A model generated the notes under the pieces. It did no database searches and was not told the DNA's origin. It was given only the letters and a program-made list of their open reading frames with translations. DNA of 48,083 nucleotides, from assembly GCA_029263195.1 (NCBI GenBank), contig JAJCXX010000019.1, positions 1 to 48,083 of the forward strand, given 5' to 3'. Positions 32,284 through 41,971 of this stretch are shown here, piece by piece. This DNA is from Acidimicrobiales bacterium. GTDB lineage: Bacteria > Actinomycetota > Acidimicrobiia > Acidimicrobiales > Aldehydirespiratoraceae. Position numbers and translations under genes: made by a program. How positions within the stretch are numbered: the stretch's first letter is position 1; each line of letters starts with the position of its first letter.

Positions 32284-33119
32284 GGCTGCCTCTCCCCGGC
32301 GTCGGGAGGTGGCTCGAGGATGGTACGACCCGTTGCTTCGTCGAACGTGAGCGCCACCCGACGATCCGGGAAATGGGCCTGAACAACCGGTGGGAGTTGA
32401 AGTCGTCCCGATCGATCGATCACCGCCAACTCTGATCCGGATTCGGTGACGGTGGAGACCGCGCCATCATGAAGTCGCACAACCTGGTCGGTGCGTTCGA
32501 GCGCCCGGGGATCGTGGGTGGCGGTGATTACGGTCATGCCTTGTTGGTTCATCGCCGACATGGCATCGAGTGTGGCCTTGGCCCCGGCTGCATCAAGTTG
32601 CGCCGTCGGCTCATCAGCGATCACCACCGCGTGACCGGCCACGATGGCCTTGGCAAACGCCAATCGTTGCTGCTCGCCGCCCGATAGATCGGCCGCCAGA
32701 TGCTCGCGTCGGTGTCCCAACCCCAACAGATCAAGCGCTTCTCCGATCGCGGCTTCTCGGTCATTGCCGCGGCGAGCCATCCTGTCGAGCTGTTGAACGG
32801 CGGTCAGATGGCCAATCAGATTGTCTGATGGTCTGGGGTGAACGAACGTGACAAGGCTGGCCCGCAGCTTGGAGCGACGGCCCACGCCAACCGCAAACAA
32901 GTCGTGCCCGGAGAGGGTCACGGACCCCGCAGTCGGGTGATCCAGCCCGGCCAAGATCCGCAACAGCGATGACTTCCCGCAGCCCGAAGGACCCACGAGA
33001 GCTGATGTCGTCCCGCGTTCGAAGTCGAGGTCGACTCCACGTACGGCCTGTACACGTCCCGAAGACGACTCGTAGACCTTGACCAGGCGCTCGCAGCGCA
33101 CCACCGATTCACGCCCCAT
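32280..33119 (-). CDS. ABC transporter ATPase with altered Q-loop
   Basis: A 279-residue ATPase with Walker A GPSGCGKSS (43-51), signature LSGGEQQR (145-152), Walker B VVIADEPT (165-172) and switch His202 (TATHDP). Where the Q-loop Gln is expected (usually V-F-Q-R-P-S-D-N-L), the sequence reads V-H-P-R-P-S-D-N-L at about 93-101, so Gln is replaced by Pro. About 60 extra C-terminal residues follow the nucleotide-binding domain, with a small beta-rich segment of unknown role. I chose ATG 33119, overlapping the permease stop by 11 bases. Together with the canonical partner this predicts an asymmetric ATPase pair. Confidence 0.88.
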   Translation of the reverse strand: MGRESVVRCERLVKVYESSSGRVQAVRGVDLDFERGTTSALVGPSGCGKSSLLRILAGLDHPTAGSVTLSGHDLFAVGVGRRSKLRASLVTFVHPRPSDNLIGHLTAVQQLDRMARRGNDREAAIGEALDLLGLGHRREHLAADLSGGEQQRLAFAKAIVAGHAVVIADEPTAQLDAAGAKATLDAMSAMNQQGMTVITATHDPRALERTDQVVRLHDGAVSTVTESGSELAVIDRSGRLQLPPVVQAHFPDRRVALTFDEATGRTILEPPPDAGERQP

Positions 33120-35850
33120 CGCGCACCGCCCGAGCATCGTTTCGTCGCAGCGCCGAAGATTCCACCAGATAGCCAAGTGTGCTGGTGACGAGGGCCGCGC
33201 CGGCCACCACGACGAGACCCCACACGTAGGGGAACCCAACCTCGACCTCTGGTGGGAGTCGCGGCGCCGGGTCGAAGCGCCCCGCGACATGTCGGGTCAG
33301 CACGAAGGCCGCCAGGACAACCGTGGTGGACACTGAAACCGTGAGGGTTGCTATCTCGACAAGTGTGATTCGAGCAGCCCGTCGGCGCCGGAGCCCCATC
33401 CGACGCATCATCACCGATGCCAGTGCCGACGAACGCCGCCGCGCCGACAGGTGCAACATCAGGGCCGAGACCGCGACAGCGGAGGCCACATAACCGAGCA
33501 GAGCAAGGAATCGGAATACCGCGCGCGCCGCCACGGTGTCGGCGTCCGCAGCACGAATATCGCGCGTTGACTCACTGCGGATTCCCATTCCGGCAGCTTC
33601 CACGACGGGCTGGATGATCTCTCTCGGCTGATCGGTGATCAGATGGCGGCGGAAGCGATCGGTCGGTTGCTGGTAGCGACTCAGCACCACCGGATCGTCG
33701 ACCGGAGAACCGAGCACCTCGGCGACGCGCTCAAGTTCGAAATCGTTGAGCCGACTCCCATCGACGATGATCGTGGAGCCGACCTCCGACGCGAGTGGCA
33801 ACGACTCGACCCGACCAACCACCTCGAACGGGAACGGATTCGTCGTGCCGAACGCCGCGGCTGATGGGACCGGGTCGCCATTTATTGCGACAGCAGCAAC
33901 TCCCTGCTCGGTATCGCTGCCAAGCAGCCGCACCACCTCTCGCGCCGAGAGGCCGAACTCCTCGGGCCACTCGACACCATCCTCGAAAGACCCGGCGTCA
34001 ATTGCCACCACCCGTACCCGCAGTTGGCCTGGAGTGAGGCGCGTGTCCTGCACCATGAGAAGCGTTGAACCGTCGGGTAGTTCGAGCTGCGCATCCACCG
34101 GACCGAACAGATCAAGACGGGTTTCGCCACCGATCTCGGTGGCCAACTTCAAATCGATCGTGCGATCCAACGTATTCACGAGCAGCAGCGCGAACACGAC
34201 CATTCCGACACCGAATCCGAGGGCAACACTGACGAGATGCATGGCCCTGTCGCCCGCCACCGTCCGACGCAGCGCAAAGAGGACACTCACTGGATACCTC
34301 GACCGCCGGCGCAGTAGCAGTGAAACAATCCGGCGCAGCACCACCACCGTCGACAAGATGACGGCCACCAGACCGACGACCGGCAGAGCGATGACCGCCG
34401 GGTCGACGCCCTCGGCGCTGATGGACCCTGTTTGCGACACCTGACTCCACAGAAAGACAGTTGCGGCAATGGCCCCCGCCGTCACCATCGGAATCAGCGA
34501 ACCCGCACTCCTCTGCTTTTCCAACTCGAGAGTGCGCTCGGCCGCGATCCCGACCACCACCGACGCAATAGCCAACGCTGCCAGAGCAAACAGCACGAGC
34601 GAACCCACCCTGAGCGACCCCCACTCGAGTGCATCCGCCGGCCCGAACATTCGGGCGATCAACACCCCCAGTACGGCTCCCACAGCCGTGCCGGCAGCAA
34701 CCGGAGCCGCCAACTGAGCAGCAACCCGCCGGGAGATCCGCCACCAGCGTTCCCCTTCGCCGCTCAGAAGCCGATACTCCGTTCGACGTCGGTCGACCAT
34801 GAAGACGCCTACCGCCCCCATCACCAGCAGGCCGACAATCACTCCCACAGACCGGACCAGCGCCAGCGGCTCATCGAGTTGCGCGATCGCGTCCTCTATG
34901 ACATCCAGCGACTCGAACAGGCCGGTGTCGACCTGCACGCCCCGTGGGGCGAGTCCAGCCAGGTCCGCCACCGCCGCCGACAGCGACGCATCGCTCACGA
35001 ACGAGGCCTCGAGACTCCGGTATTGGGCTCCCAGATGTCGTACCGCGTCGTAGGTGACCGGCATCGTCTCGATCGGCGCCTTCCACAGCGCCCAGCCCGG
35101 AACCCCACTGGCGGCCAGGGTGGACTGATCCATGATCATCAACGCGAAGCCTGGTGCCTGGAATGCTCCGAGGTATCGAGGAATCAGAGCCGGATCGACG
35201 TCGTCCCAGTAGTCGGGCAGATCGAGCTCTTGTGGAGACCACAACGGCTCGTAGATCCCCGATACGTGAAATGTCGCCGTGACATCGGTGCCCGGCGCGT
35301 TGTCGGTGTCCTCCGAGGAGTCATGCAGAGCCTGTGACCCGAAGATGATCGTCGATCCGACCTCTGATCCTGTTTGCTCGGCAAACCAGGATGAGATCAA
35401 CACACCGTCGCTGTAGCTGCTGTCGTGCTCGAGGATCGTCACCGCCTCCGCGGCCCCTGGTCGGGCCACGAGGCGAGCGGTCTTGATGATCGACCGATCA
35501 ACCTCGGAAGACACCGGTCCGGCGAGCGTGAAGAATGTGGAAGCCGGCTCGGCAAGAGCGTCGATCCGCGACAGCCGGGACCGGACCAAGTCCCGAGCGG
35601 CAAGGAAGTCGTCGGAACCTGAGAAGACCACCTCCATCTTCACTTCGACGCCGGCCTGATCGGCGGTCGTCTGGGCGGCCACACCCTCCGTCACCCGATC
35701 GGAGGCCGAGGCATCCCACACGTCGGAGGCCGTCGACAAAAGCGCCGGCGAAGCAGCCGCCGCTACCAATGCCACGGCGAGGGTGAGCTCGGACCACGGC
35801 GCCATCAACCAACGCATCCAAGCCGGAACTCCTCTGGTCGGCCTGGTCAC
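33109..35850 (-). CDS. FtsX/MacB-type ABC transporter permease
   Basis: A 913-residue permease. One N-terminal membrane segment (about 20-45) is followed by a large extracytoplasmic domain (about 50-310), then a first FtsX bundle, further membrane helices, a second extracytoplasmic part, and a last three-helix FtsX bundle (about 775-900) ending in a Leu/Val-rich helix before SALRRNDARAV. This matches full-length duplicated FtsX permeases such as the larger actinobacterial transporters, where one chain carries both halves. It starts with GTG at 35850, nine bases after the antiporter stop. The two ATPases follow with short overlaps. Confidence 0.9.
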   Translation of the reverse strand: MTRPTRGVPAWMRWLMAPWSELTLAVALVAAAASPALLSTASDVWDASASDRVTEGVAAQTTADQAGVEVKMEVVFSGSDDFLAARDLVRSRLSRIDALAEPASTFFTLAGPVSSEVDRSIIKTARLVARPGAAEAVTILEHDSSYSDGVLISSWFAEQTGSEVGSTIIFGSQALHDSSEDTDNAPGTDVTATFHVSGIYEPLWSPQELDLPDYWDDVDPALIPRYLGAFQAPGFALMIMDQSTLAASGVPGWALWKAPIETMPVTYDAVRHLGAQYRSLEASFVSDASLSAAVADLAGLAPRGVQVDTGLFESLDVIEDAIAQLDEPLALVRSVGVIVGLLVMGAVGVFMVDRRRTEYRLLSGEGERWWRISRRVAAQLAAPVAAGTAVGAVLGVLIARMFGPADALEWGSLRVGSLVLFALAALAIASVVVGIAAERTLELEKQRSAGSLIPMVTAGAIAATVFLWSQVSQTGSISAEGVDPAVIALPVVGLVAVILSTVVVLRRIVSLLLRRRSRYPVSVLFALRRTVAGDRAMHLVSVALGFGVGMVVFALLLVNTLDRTIDLKLATEIGGETRLDLFGPVDAQLELPDGSTLLMVQDTRLTPGQLRVRVVAIDAGSFEDGVEWPEEFGLSAREVVRLLGSDTEQGVAAVAINGDPVPSAAAFGTTNPFPFEVVGRVESLPLASEVGSTIIVDGSRLNDFELERVAEVLGSPVDDPVVLSRYQQPTDRFRRHLITDQPREIIQPVVEAAGMGIRSESTRDIRAADADTVAARAVFRFLALLGYVASAVAVSALMLHLSARRRSSALASVMMRRMGLRRRRAARITLVEIATLTVSVSTTVVLAAFVLTRHVAGRFDPAPRLPPEVEVGFPYVWGLVVVAGAALVTSTLGYLVESSALRRNDARAVRDGA

Positions 35851-35859
35851 AACGGTCCC

Positions 35860-36834
35860 TCAGCCGCCGACCAGGGCAACGGCACTGTCGCCACCGGAGA
35901 GCACCACGGCCGTGAACACCCAGATCGCCGCCAGCAGCGCGGCCTCTCGGCGACTGACCCCTTTGCCGAAGATCATCATGAGCCAACTCCCGGTTACCAC
36001 CAGGATCATAAGCAGGGCACCCTCACCGGCGAGGGTCGAGTCGACGAGTTGGCCCGGTCCCACCACCCCCACCGCTCCGCCAACCGCCAAGCTGTTGAAC
36101 AGATTGGAGCCGAGAAGGTTGCCTATCAAGAGGTCGGTTTCGCCCAACCGTGCCGCCGTGACCACCGTGACCATCTCTGGGGCCGATGTTCCGAGCGCAA
36201 GGATGGTGAATCCGACGAACCCGTCGGACAGCTCGAGCTCCTTGGCTATCGAACTAGCGCCGTGCACGAGGAGGCTGGCCGATCCGACCACGATCGCCAG
36301 CCCGACGACCGTGCGCACGACCTCCAGACCGACACGGATTCGATCACCCCCGACCAGTTCGACCACCGCATCTCCCTGGCGAGGAAGCTCCTTCTTGGTG
36401 CTGTAGAGGATCCAGCCGAGAGCCAGCATCAGAACAGCGAGCAGCAGCACGCCCTCACCGCGGGTGACTCCGTTTTGGATGAGCAACGCGAACAGGAGCA
36501 CCGAGGCGACCGAGAGCGGAGCCTCACGTCTCAATGTTCGTCGAGACACAGGCACGGCCATTACCAATGTTGCTGCGGCCAGCACCAGCGAGACGTTGGC
36601 GACATTGGATCCGATGATGTTTCCGACCCCGAGGTCGAGATCACCTCTGTTGGCCGCGACCGTCGACACCACCAATTCTGGTGCGCTGGTTCCGAATCCG
36701 ACGATGACCGCTCCGACGATCACCGGCGACACCCGCATGACTACGGCCAGACGGGCACTGCCCTTCACGAAATGGTCGGCCGCCACGGCGAGCGCGGCAA
36801 GTCCACCGAAGGTGGCCAGCAGCCCGGAGATCAT
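35860..36834 (-). CDS. Calcium/sodium antiporter (CaCA family, YrbG-like)
   Basis: A 324-residue inner-membrane exchanger of about 10 helices with two inverted alpha-repeats. The first ion-site motif is GFGTSAPELVVS and the second LALGTSAPEMVTV. GNIIGSNVANVSL and GNLLGSNLFNSLA are the paired GN..GSN..N motifs. These features fix the family; the ion preference (Ca2+, Na+ or K+) is inferred. ATG 36834 is 25 bases after the ftsK stop. The permease of the ABC transporter follows after nine bases, so the gene is part of the long minus-strand run. Confidence 0.93.
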   Translation of the reverse strand: MISGLLATFGGLAALAVAADHFVKGSARLAVVMRVSPVIVGAVIVGFGTSAPELVVSTVAANRGDLDLGVGNIIGSNVANVSLVLAAATLVMAVPVSRRTLRREAPLSVASVLLFALLIQNGVTRGEGVLLLAVLMLALGWILYSTKKELPRQGDAVVELVGGDRIRVGLEVVRTVVGLAIVVGSASLLVHGASSIAKELELSDGFVGFTILALGTSAPEMVTVVTAARLGETDLLIGNLLGSNLFNSLAVGGAVGVVGPGQLVDSTLAGEGALLMILVVTGSWLMMIFGKGVSRREAALLAAIWVFTAVVLSGGDSAVALVGG

Positions 36835-36859
36835 CGGTTCGGCACTGACCGTCGGCCGG

Positions 36860-39301
36860 TCAGCTCTGTCCCCGCCGAGCCGCCAGCTCCTCGGGGGATA
36901 TGAGCACCTCTCGCGCCTTGGAACCGGTGGACGGTCCGACGATGCCCTGCTCTTCCAACAAATCCATGATTCGACCGGCCCTGGCGAACCCGACCCGCAA
37001 CTTTCGTTGCAACATCGAGGTCGAACCGAGCTGCGTCTGCACAACCAGGTCCATCGCCTGTTGCAGGTATTCGTCGCCATCGGCGTCGGAGGCCGGCGGG
37101 GCGTCGGTGATCGACGGCGCCAACGACAGCGGCGCAGCATCAGACACCGGTCGCGTCTGCCGGTCGTCGCCACTCGGAACCGACTCGCTGGCCACCGCGT
37201 CGTTGTCGGTGTACTCGGGGGCCTGATCGCGCCAGTGCTTCACGATGGCGCGGACTTCTTCCTCCTCGACCCAGCATCCCTGAACGCGATGCGGCGACGA
37301 CGAAGCCGGCCCCAGAAGCAGCAGATCTCCCTTGCCAACGAGCCGCTCGGCCCCGGGCTGATCGAGTATGACCCTCGAGTCGGTGAGGCTCGACACGGCG
37401 AATGCCAGTCGAGCCGGCACATTGGCCTTGATGACGCCGGTGATCACGTTGACCGACGGGCGTTGCGTGGCGATCACCAGGTGGATGCCGACCGCTCGAG
37501 CCATCTGGGCGATCCGAGCGATCGAGTCCTCGACATCGCGGGCGGCGACCATCATCAGGTCAGCCAGTTCGTCGACCACGACCAAAATGAACGGAAGACG
37601 CTTGTAGGTCAGCGGCTCACCCGTCTCGTCGACCATGCCGAGACCGGCCTGAAGCTTGTCGTTGTCGAAGGCGTTGTTGTAGCCGGTTATGTCGCGGAAT
37701 CCGACCTCGGCCAGCAGGTTGTAGCGACGCTCCATCTCACGCACCGCCCAAGCCAAGGCGTTGGCGGCCTTCCGCGGGTCGGTGACCGGAGCGGTGAGCA
37801 GATGAGGCGCCCGCTCGTACTGCCCCATCTCGACTCTCTTCGGATCGACGAGAATCATCCGGACCTCGTCGGGGGTCGACCGCATGAGGATCGAGGTGAT
37901 GATCGAGTTGAGACAAGAAGACTTACCGGCTCCGGTGGCGCCGGCGATCAACACGTGGGGCATCGTCGCCAGGTTGATCATGGCGTTGCGACCGTTGATG
38001 TCGCGTCCGATGGCGACCTCGAGAGGATGCTTGGCGGCGCGGGCTTCGCGTGAGGCCAGGATGTCGCCGACCGCCACCACATGACGGTCGAGGTTGGGAA
38101 CCTCTACCCCAATGGCCCGGCGGCCGGGGATGGGAGCCAGAATTCGCACGTCGGGAGAGGCCATCGAATAGGCGATGTCCTTGCGAAGGTTCTCGAGTTT
38201 CGAGACCTTGACGCCCTCACCCAACTCGAGCACGAATCGGGTGACGGTCGGCCCGATGACCGGCGTGAGAAGCGTGGTCTCCACGCCGAATTGTGCCAGC
38301 GTGGCTTGGAGCAAACGACCCCGCTCCGCCACCTCGATCTTGTCGAAGGACTGCTTGTTGGACCGGCCCAGAAGCGACATCGGTGGAAGCTTCCACTTCG
38401 ATCCCTTCGGACCGGAAGGCAGACGAAGGGACTGCTGCTCGGTCTCGGAGGCCGGCTCGGCTCTCGCGGCAGGAGAGGGAGCATGTGCCTCGGCCGGGGT
38501 TGGCTCCTCGGCTTGGTGCGGGTCGGGGGCGACCTCGTCGCGGGGATCGGGGGTCTCGACCGGGAAACCGGCGTCGCCGGTGAGATCGATCGTGGAACCA
38601 CCGGGCGATTCGGTGGGGTCGCGGAACAGGCTCTTGACCTTGCCGGCCAGGGCCGAACCAGCGGGTCGCAGCACCGACAGCACCGTCGCTCCGACGGATT
38701 GGGCCGATGAACCGGTGAGAACGATGCCACCCACCAATGCCAGTGCGAGAAGAATGACGATGGACCCGGTGGCGGCGGCCAAGGCATGGAGCGGTCCACC
38801 AATTCCCATACCGACGATGCCGCCTGCATCTCCGAGCTCGCCGATGGGGTCATTGATGCCGGGGCGGCCCCTGGCCACGTGTAGGAGGCCCGAGATGCTC
38901 ACGGTGAGCAGCAACCCACCGATCGCGGCACGAGCAATTCGTTCGGCGGAGTCTTCCGTGCCGTCGCGGCCCCGAATCATGACCAACCCGGCGGCCACCA
39001 AACCGACCGGGAGCACCATCCGAACCAGGCCGAGCCCGACCGCCAGCACGTCGTCGATTCCGTCGCCGATCACACCGACCAGACCAACCCAGACGCTGGC
39101 GGCCACCAGCAAGCCGAGAACGATGACACCGATTCCCCAGAGATCGGCCGAATGTCCCGACATCACCGACCCGACGGCCTTCCGAGATGCCTCTGATCTC
39201 TTCTTCTTGGCCATGCTCTTGCTCCTCGAGCGCGATGAGGCGCGGGCAGGCCGTTTGGCCGCGGATCGCGAACGTTTCTTGGAACTCTGCTTGGTGGCCA
39301 C
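36860..39301 (-). CDS. ftsK: DNA translocase FtsK
   Basis: Pumps chromosome DNA at the division septum. From GTG 39301 the protein has 813 residues: a very basic N-terminus (KKRSRSAAKRPARASSRSR), four membrane segments (about 45-210), an acidic/Pro linker (about 240-330), the motor domain with Walker A GATGAGKSS and Walker B ILVVVDELADL, and a C-terminal winged-helix gamma domain (about 735-800, QLGSTSMLQRKLRVGFARA) that reads KOPS-like sites. A second possible start, ATG 39214, has a better ribosome site (GAGGAG) and would drop the basic tail; actinobacterial relatives usually keep it. It follows rnj after 53 bases. Confidence 0.95.
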   Translation of the reverse strand: MATKQSSKKRSRSAAKRPARASSRSRSKSMAKKKRSEASRKAVGSVMSGHSADLWGIGVIVLGLLVAASVWVGLVGVIGDGIDDVLAVGLGLVRMVLPVGLVAAGLVMIRGRDGTEDSAERIARAAIGGLLLTVSISGLLHVARGRPGINDPIGELGDAGGIVGMGIGGPLHALAAATGSIVILLALALVGGIVLTGSSAQSVGATVLSVLRPAGSALAGKVKSLFRDPTESPGGSTIDLTGDAGFPVETPDPRDEVAPDPHQAEEPTPAEAHAPSPAARAEPASETEQQSLRLPSGPKGSKWKLPPMSLLGRSNKQSFDKIEVAERGRLLQATLAQFGVETTLLTPVIGPTVTRFVLELGEGVKVSKLENLRKDIAYSMASPDVRILAPIPGRRAIGVEVPNLDRHVVAVGDILASREARAAKHPLEVAIGRDINGRNAMINLATMPHVLIAGATGAGKSSCLNSIITSILMRSTPDEVRMILVDPKRVEMGQYERAPHLLTAPVTDPRKAANALAWAVREMERRYNLLAEVGFRDITGYNNAFDNDKLQAGLGMVDETGEPLTYKRLPFILVVVDELADLMMVAARDVEDSIARIAQMARAVGIHLVIATQRPSVNVITGVIKANVPARLAFAVSSLTDSRVILDQPGAERLVGKGDLLLLGPASSSPHRVQGCWVEEEEVRAIVKHWRDQAPEYTDNDAVASESVPSGDDRQTRPVSDAAPLSLAPSITDAPPASDADGDEYLQQAMDLVVQTQLGSTSMLQRKLRVGFARAGRIMDLLEEQGIVGPSTGSKAREVLISPEELAARRGQS

Positions 39302-39354
39302 AGTGGGCCAAACGCTACCAGCGCGGCGCGAGCGCCCTCGGGCACCCGGCTGGA

Positions 39355-41016
39355 TCAGCCCTCGCGCACAACCGGCACGATCATGGGTCTGCGCCTGGTT
39401 CTGTCGTTGACCGTTCGCCCCGCGGCCCGTCGAGTTCTCTGGGCAAGCTCCTTGATGGTGATATCGGAGTCGTCGAGAGCCGAATTGATCTCGCGCTCGA
39501 CGGCATCGGCCACCGCTGTCTCGTGGGACTGCAGGGCCGGATTCTCGACCCACCCCCTGGACACGACATCGGGACCGGCAAGAATCTCGCCGCGATCGAG
39601 ATCGACATGCACCACCACCGCTACGAAACCATCGTCGCCGAGGGTGCGGCGATCGCCGAGCACCGTGGTGCCGAGATCTCCGACCGTTCCGTCGACATAG
39701 ATGTGGTCGCCACCGACCGCGTCGAGACGCACCAGACCGTCGTCACCGAGCTCGATGCGGTCGCCGTCCTCGCACAACAGCACGTTCTCGTCGGGCATCC
39801 CCATGCCGTGGGCCAGCTCCTTGTGAGCGACGAGATGGGCGTATTCACCGTGCACAGGCACGAACCACTCAGGGACCGCCACCGAATGAAGGGTGCGTAG
39901 CTCCTGCTGTTTGCCGTGGCCGCTGGTGTGAACGTCGACCTGAGAGCTGTGGATCACTCGTGCCCCCATACGAGCCAGACCATTGCGAACCGATGCCACG
40001 GCCGCCTCGTTTCCCGGTATCGGATGCGAGCTGAACACGACGGTGTCGTTGGTGTCGAGCTTGAGCCAGCGACTCGTTCCGAGTGCCATCTGGGTCAGGG
40101 CGGCGCGAGGCTCTCCCTGAGATCCGGTGCACACCACGCAGATTCGAGCCGGATCGATGTCGGCAATGTCCTCGATGTCGCGGATCGCATGGTCGGGGAT
40201 TCGCAGCACTCCCAACTCGCGCGCGAGCTTCACGTTGCGCCGCATCGACAATCCGAGGGTCACCACGATCCGTTCGGTAGCCACCGCGGCGTCAGCGATC
40301 TGTTGCAACCGGTGAATGTGGCTCGCGAACGAGCCGATGATCATGCGGCGACCCTCATTCTCGCGAAACAACGACGTGAGCACTGCCCCAACCGAACTCT
40401 CGGAGTTGCTCGTTCCGGGACGGTCGGCGTTGGTGGAGTCGGCCAGCAGCAGCCTGATTCCGGGCGAATGCCCCAACGATCCGATACGGGCCAGATCGGT
40501 CCTGCGACCGTCGACCGGATTGAGGTCGAGCTTGAAATCGCTCGAATGAAGTATCACTCCCTGGTCGGTGTGGAAGGCCGTGATGTTGCCGGACGGAATC
40601 GAGTGGGTGACAGGAATGAACTCGCAATCGAACGGCCCAATATCGAATCGGTCGCCGTCGTTGACCTGCTTCAACTCGGCCCGGTCGAGCAACCCGACCT
40701 CTTTGAGCTTGTGGTGAACCAGCCCGAGTGTGAACGGAGACCCGTAGATGGGGAACGACAGGTGTCGCATCAGATAGGGCAGCGCCCCGATGTGGTCTTC
40801 GTGGGCGTGGGTGGCGATGCAAGCCTCGACCCGATCGCCGTTTTCGATCAGCCAATCGAGGTTGGGCAACACCGCGTCGACGCCGGGCAGATCGTCGCCC
40901 GCGAACATCTGCCCGCAGTCGAGAACCACGATGCGACCCTCGGTTTCGAGTGCGGCGCAGTTCCTGCCGATCTGACCGAGGCCCCCGAGAAACGTGACAC
41001 TGACGGAAGAAGCCAC
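39355..41016 (-). CDS. rnj: Ribonuclease J
   Basis: A metallo-beta-lactamase/beta-CASP exo- and endoribonuclease for mRNA decay and rRNA maturation. In 553 residues it has the HxHxDH motif THAHEDHIGALP, LGGLGQIGRN at the start, SSDFKLD and the beta-CASP segment GSFASHIHRLQQI, then VHTSGHG and VPVHGEYAHL carrying later metal His residues. A C-terminal domain (about 450-553) follows. I prefer GTG 41016, one base after the dapA stop, with GACGAGG upstream; ATG 41037 inside dapA is an alternative that adds seven residues. dapA-rnj adjacency is common in actinobacteria. Confidence 0.95.
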   Translation of the reverse strand: MASSVSVTFLGGLGQIGRNCAALETEGRIVVLDCGQMFAGDDLPGVDAVLPNLDWLIENGDRVEACIATHAHEDHIGALPYLMRHLSFPIYGSPFTLGLVHHKLKEVGLLDRAELKQVNDGDRFDIGPFDCEFIPVTHSIPSGNITAFHTDQGVILHSSDFKLDLNPVDGRRTDLARIGSLGHSPGIRLLLADSTNADRPGTSNSESSVGAVLTSLFRENEGRRMIIGSFASHIHRLQQIADAAVATERIVVTLGLSMRRNVKLARELGVLRIPDHAIRDIEDIADIDPARICVVCTGSQGEPRAALTQMALGTSRWLKLDTNDTVVFSSHPIPGNEAAVASVRNGLARMGARVIHSSQVDVHTSGHGKQQELRTLHSVAVPEWFVPVHGEYAHLVAHKELAHGMGMPDENVLLCEDGDRIELGDDGLVRLDAVGGDHIYVDGTVGDLGTTVLGDRRTLGDDGFVAVVVHVDLDRGEILAGPDVVSRGWVENPALQSHETAVADAVEREINSALDDSDITIKELAQRTRRAAGRTVNDRTRRRPMIVPVVREG

Positions 41017-41017
41017 C

Positions 41018-41908
41018 TCAGCCTCGTCCGAGCGCATCAAGAATGGCCTGGGCATCGTCGACGAGCCCGTCGGGTTCGGGTCCCATCGGTAAGCGGCAGG
41101 GCCCTCCCGGCAGACTCATGACTCTCATCATCGCCTTGGTGGGAACCGGGTTGGGTGCATCGTCGCTGGTCTCGAAGGAATACGACGGAATCAGCCTGCG
41201 GTTGATGGACGCGGCCCCGGCGATGTCGCCGGAGAAGAACGCTTCCATCATCAGCGCGACCTCATTGCCTATCCAGTGGGTGGCCACACCGATGCAGCCG
41301 ACCGCTCCTATCGAGAGCAGCGGCAGAGTGAGCCCGTCGTCTCCGCTGTAGATCTCCGTGTCGTTGGGTGCAATGGAGAGCAGCCGCGCCGTCTCGGCGG
41401 GATTTCCGGCGGCATCCTTCACTCCGATGATGTTGTCGACCTCGCTGATCAGATCGACCATCGTCTCGGTTGCTATCTTCCTGCCGGTCCGACCCGGAAT
41501 GTCGTACATCAGGATCGGGAGGTCGGTTGCGTCGGCACACGCACGGAAATGCTCTGACAATCCGGCCTGTGACGGACGGTTGTAGTAGCCGGCGACATGG
41601 AGCAGCCCGGCCGCTCCTGCCTCGGTGGCGCGTCGCGAGTTCTCGACCGCCGACGCCGTGTTGTTGCTGCCGGCGCCGGCCACCACCGGCGCATCGACTG
41701 CTTCGACCACAGCGGCGATCAGGTCGATCTGTTCGTCCTGGCTGAGTGTCGGGCTCTCGCCGGTGGTGCCGGCCAGAACCAGGCCATCGTTTCCACCCGG
41801 TCCCACGAGATATCGAGCGAGATCACATGCACCGTCGAGATCGAGCGAACCATCGGAGTTGAAGGGGGTGACCATGGCGGTGAGGACCCGCCCGAATCGT
41901 GCGTTCAT
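41018..41908 (-). CDS. dapA: 4-hydroxy-tetrahydrodipicolinate synthase
   Basis: Condenses pyruvate with aspartate semialdehyde, the first committed step to diaminopimelate. The 296-residue TIM-barrel has the Schiff-base Lys164 (IGVKDAAG), the catalytic Tyr135 (MYDIPGRTG), the Thr pair in GTTGESPTL (48-49) and the YYNRPS segment (108-113). ATG 41908 fits the family's usual length. It follows the winged-helix gene after 63 bases and is followed by rnj after one base. Together with dapB, 1.4 kb upstream, it supplies the entry steps of the pathway whose later genes lie at 6133-12072. Confidence 0.97.
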   Translation of the reverse strand: MNARFGRVLTAMVTPFNSDGSLDLDGACDLARYLVGPGGNDGLVLAGTTGESPTLSQDEQIDLIAAVVEAVDAPVVAGAGSNNTASAVENSRRATEAGAAGLLHVAGYYNRPSQAGLSEHFRACADATDLPILMYDIPGRTGRKIATETMVDLISEVDNIIGVKDAAGNPAETARLLSIAPNDTEIYSGDDGLTLPLLSIGAVGCIGVATHWIGNEVALMMEAFFSGDIAGAASINRRLIPSYSFETSDDAPNPVPTKAMMRVMSLPGGPCRLPMGPEPDGLVDDAQAILDALGRG

Positions 41909-41971
41909 CCTGCAATGGTGCCACGCGAGACGACCGAATCCGATCAGCCGGCGATCATCGATCCGTAGGAG

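Noticed and set aside
36835-37173. Longer start of the cation antiporter to 37173
   Set aside because: The added part lies inside the FtsK gamma-domain coding region in another frame and is Arg/Ser/Pro-rich; the membrane protein begins naturally at ATG 36834.
36464-38053. A 529-codon plus-strand frame opposite ftsK and the antiporter
   Set aside because: Same cause: an antisense mirror of two real genes with no domain signal of its own.
39302-39553. Longer FtsK start at 39553
   Set aside because: The extra residues overlap the end of rnj and read as antisense-like Arg/Gly sequence; GTG 39301 matches the usual basic N-terminus.
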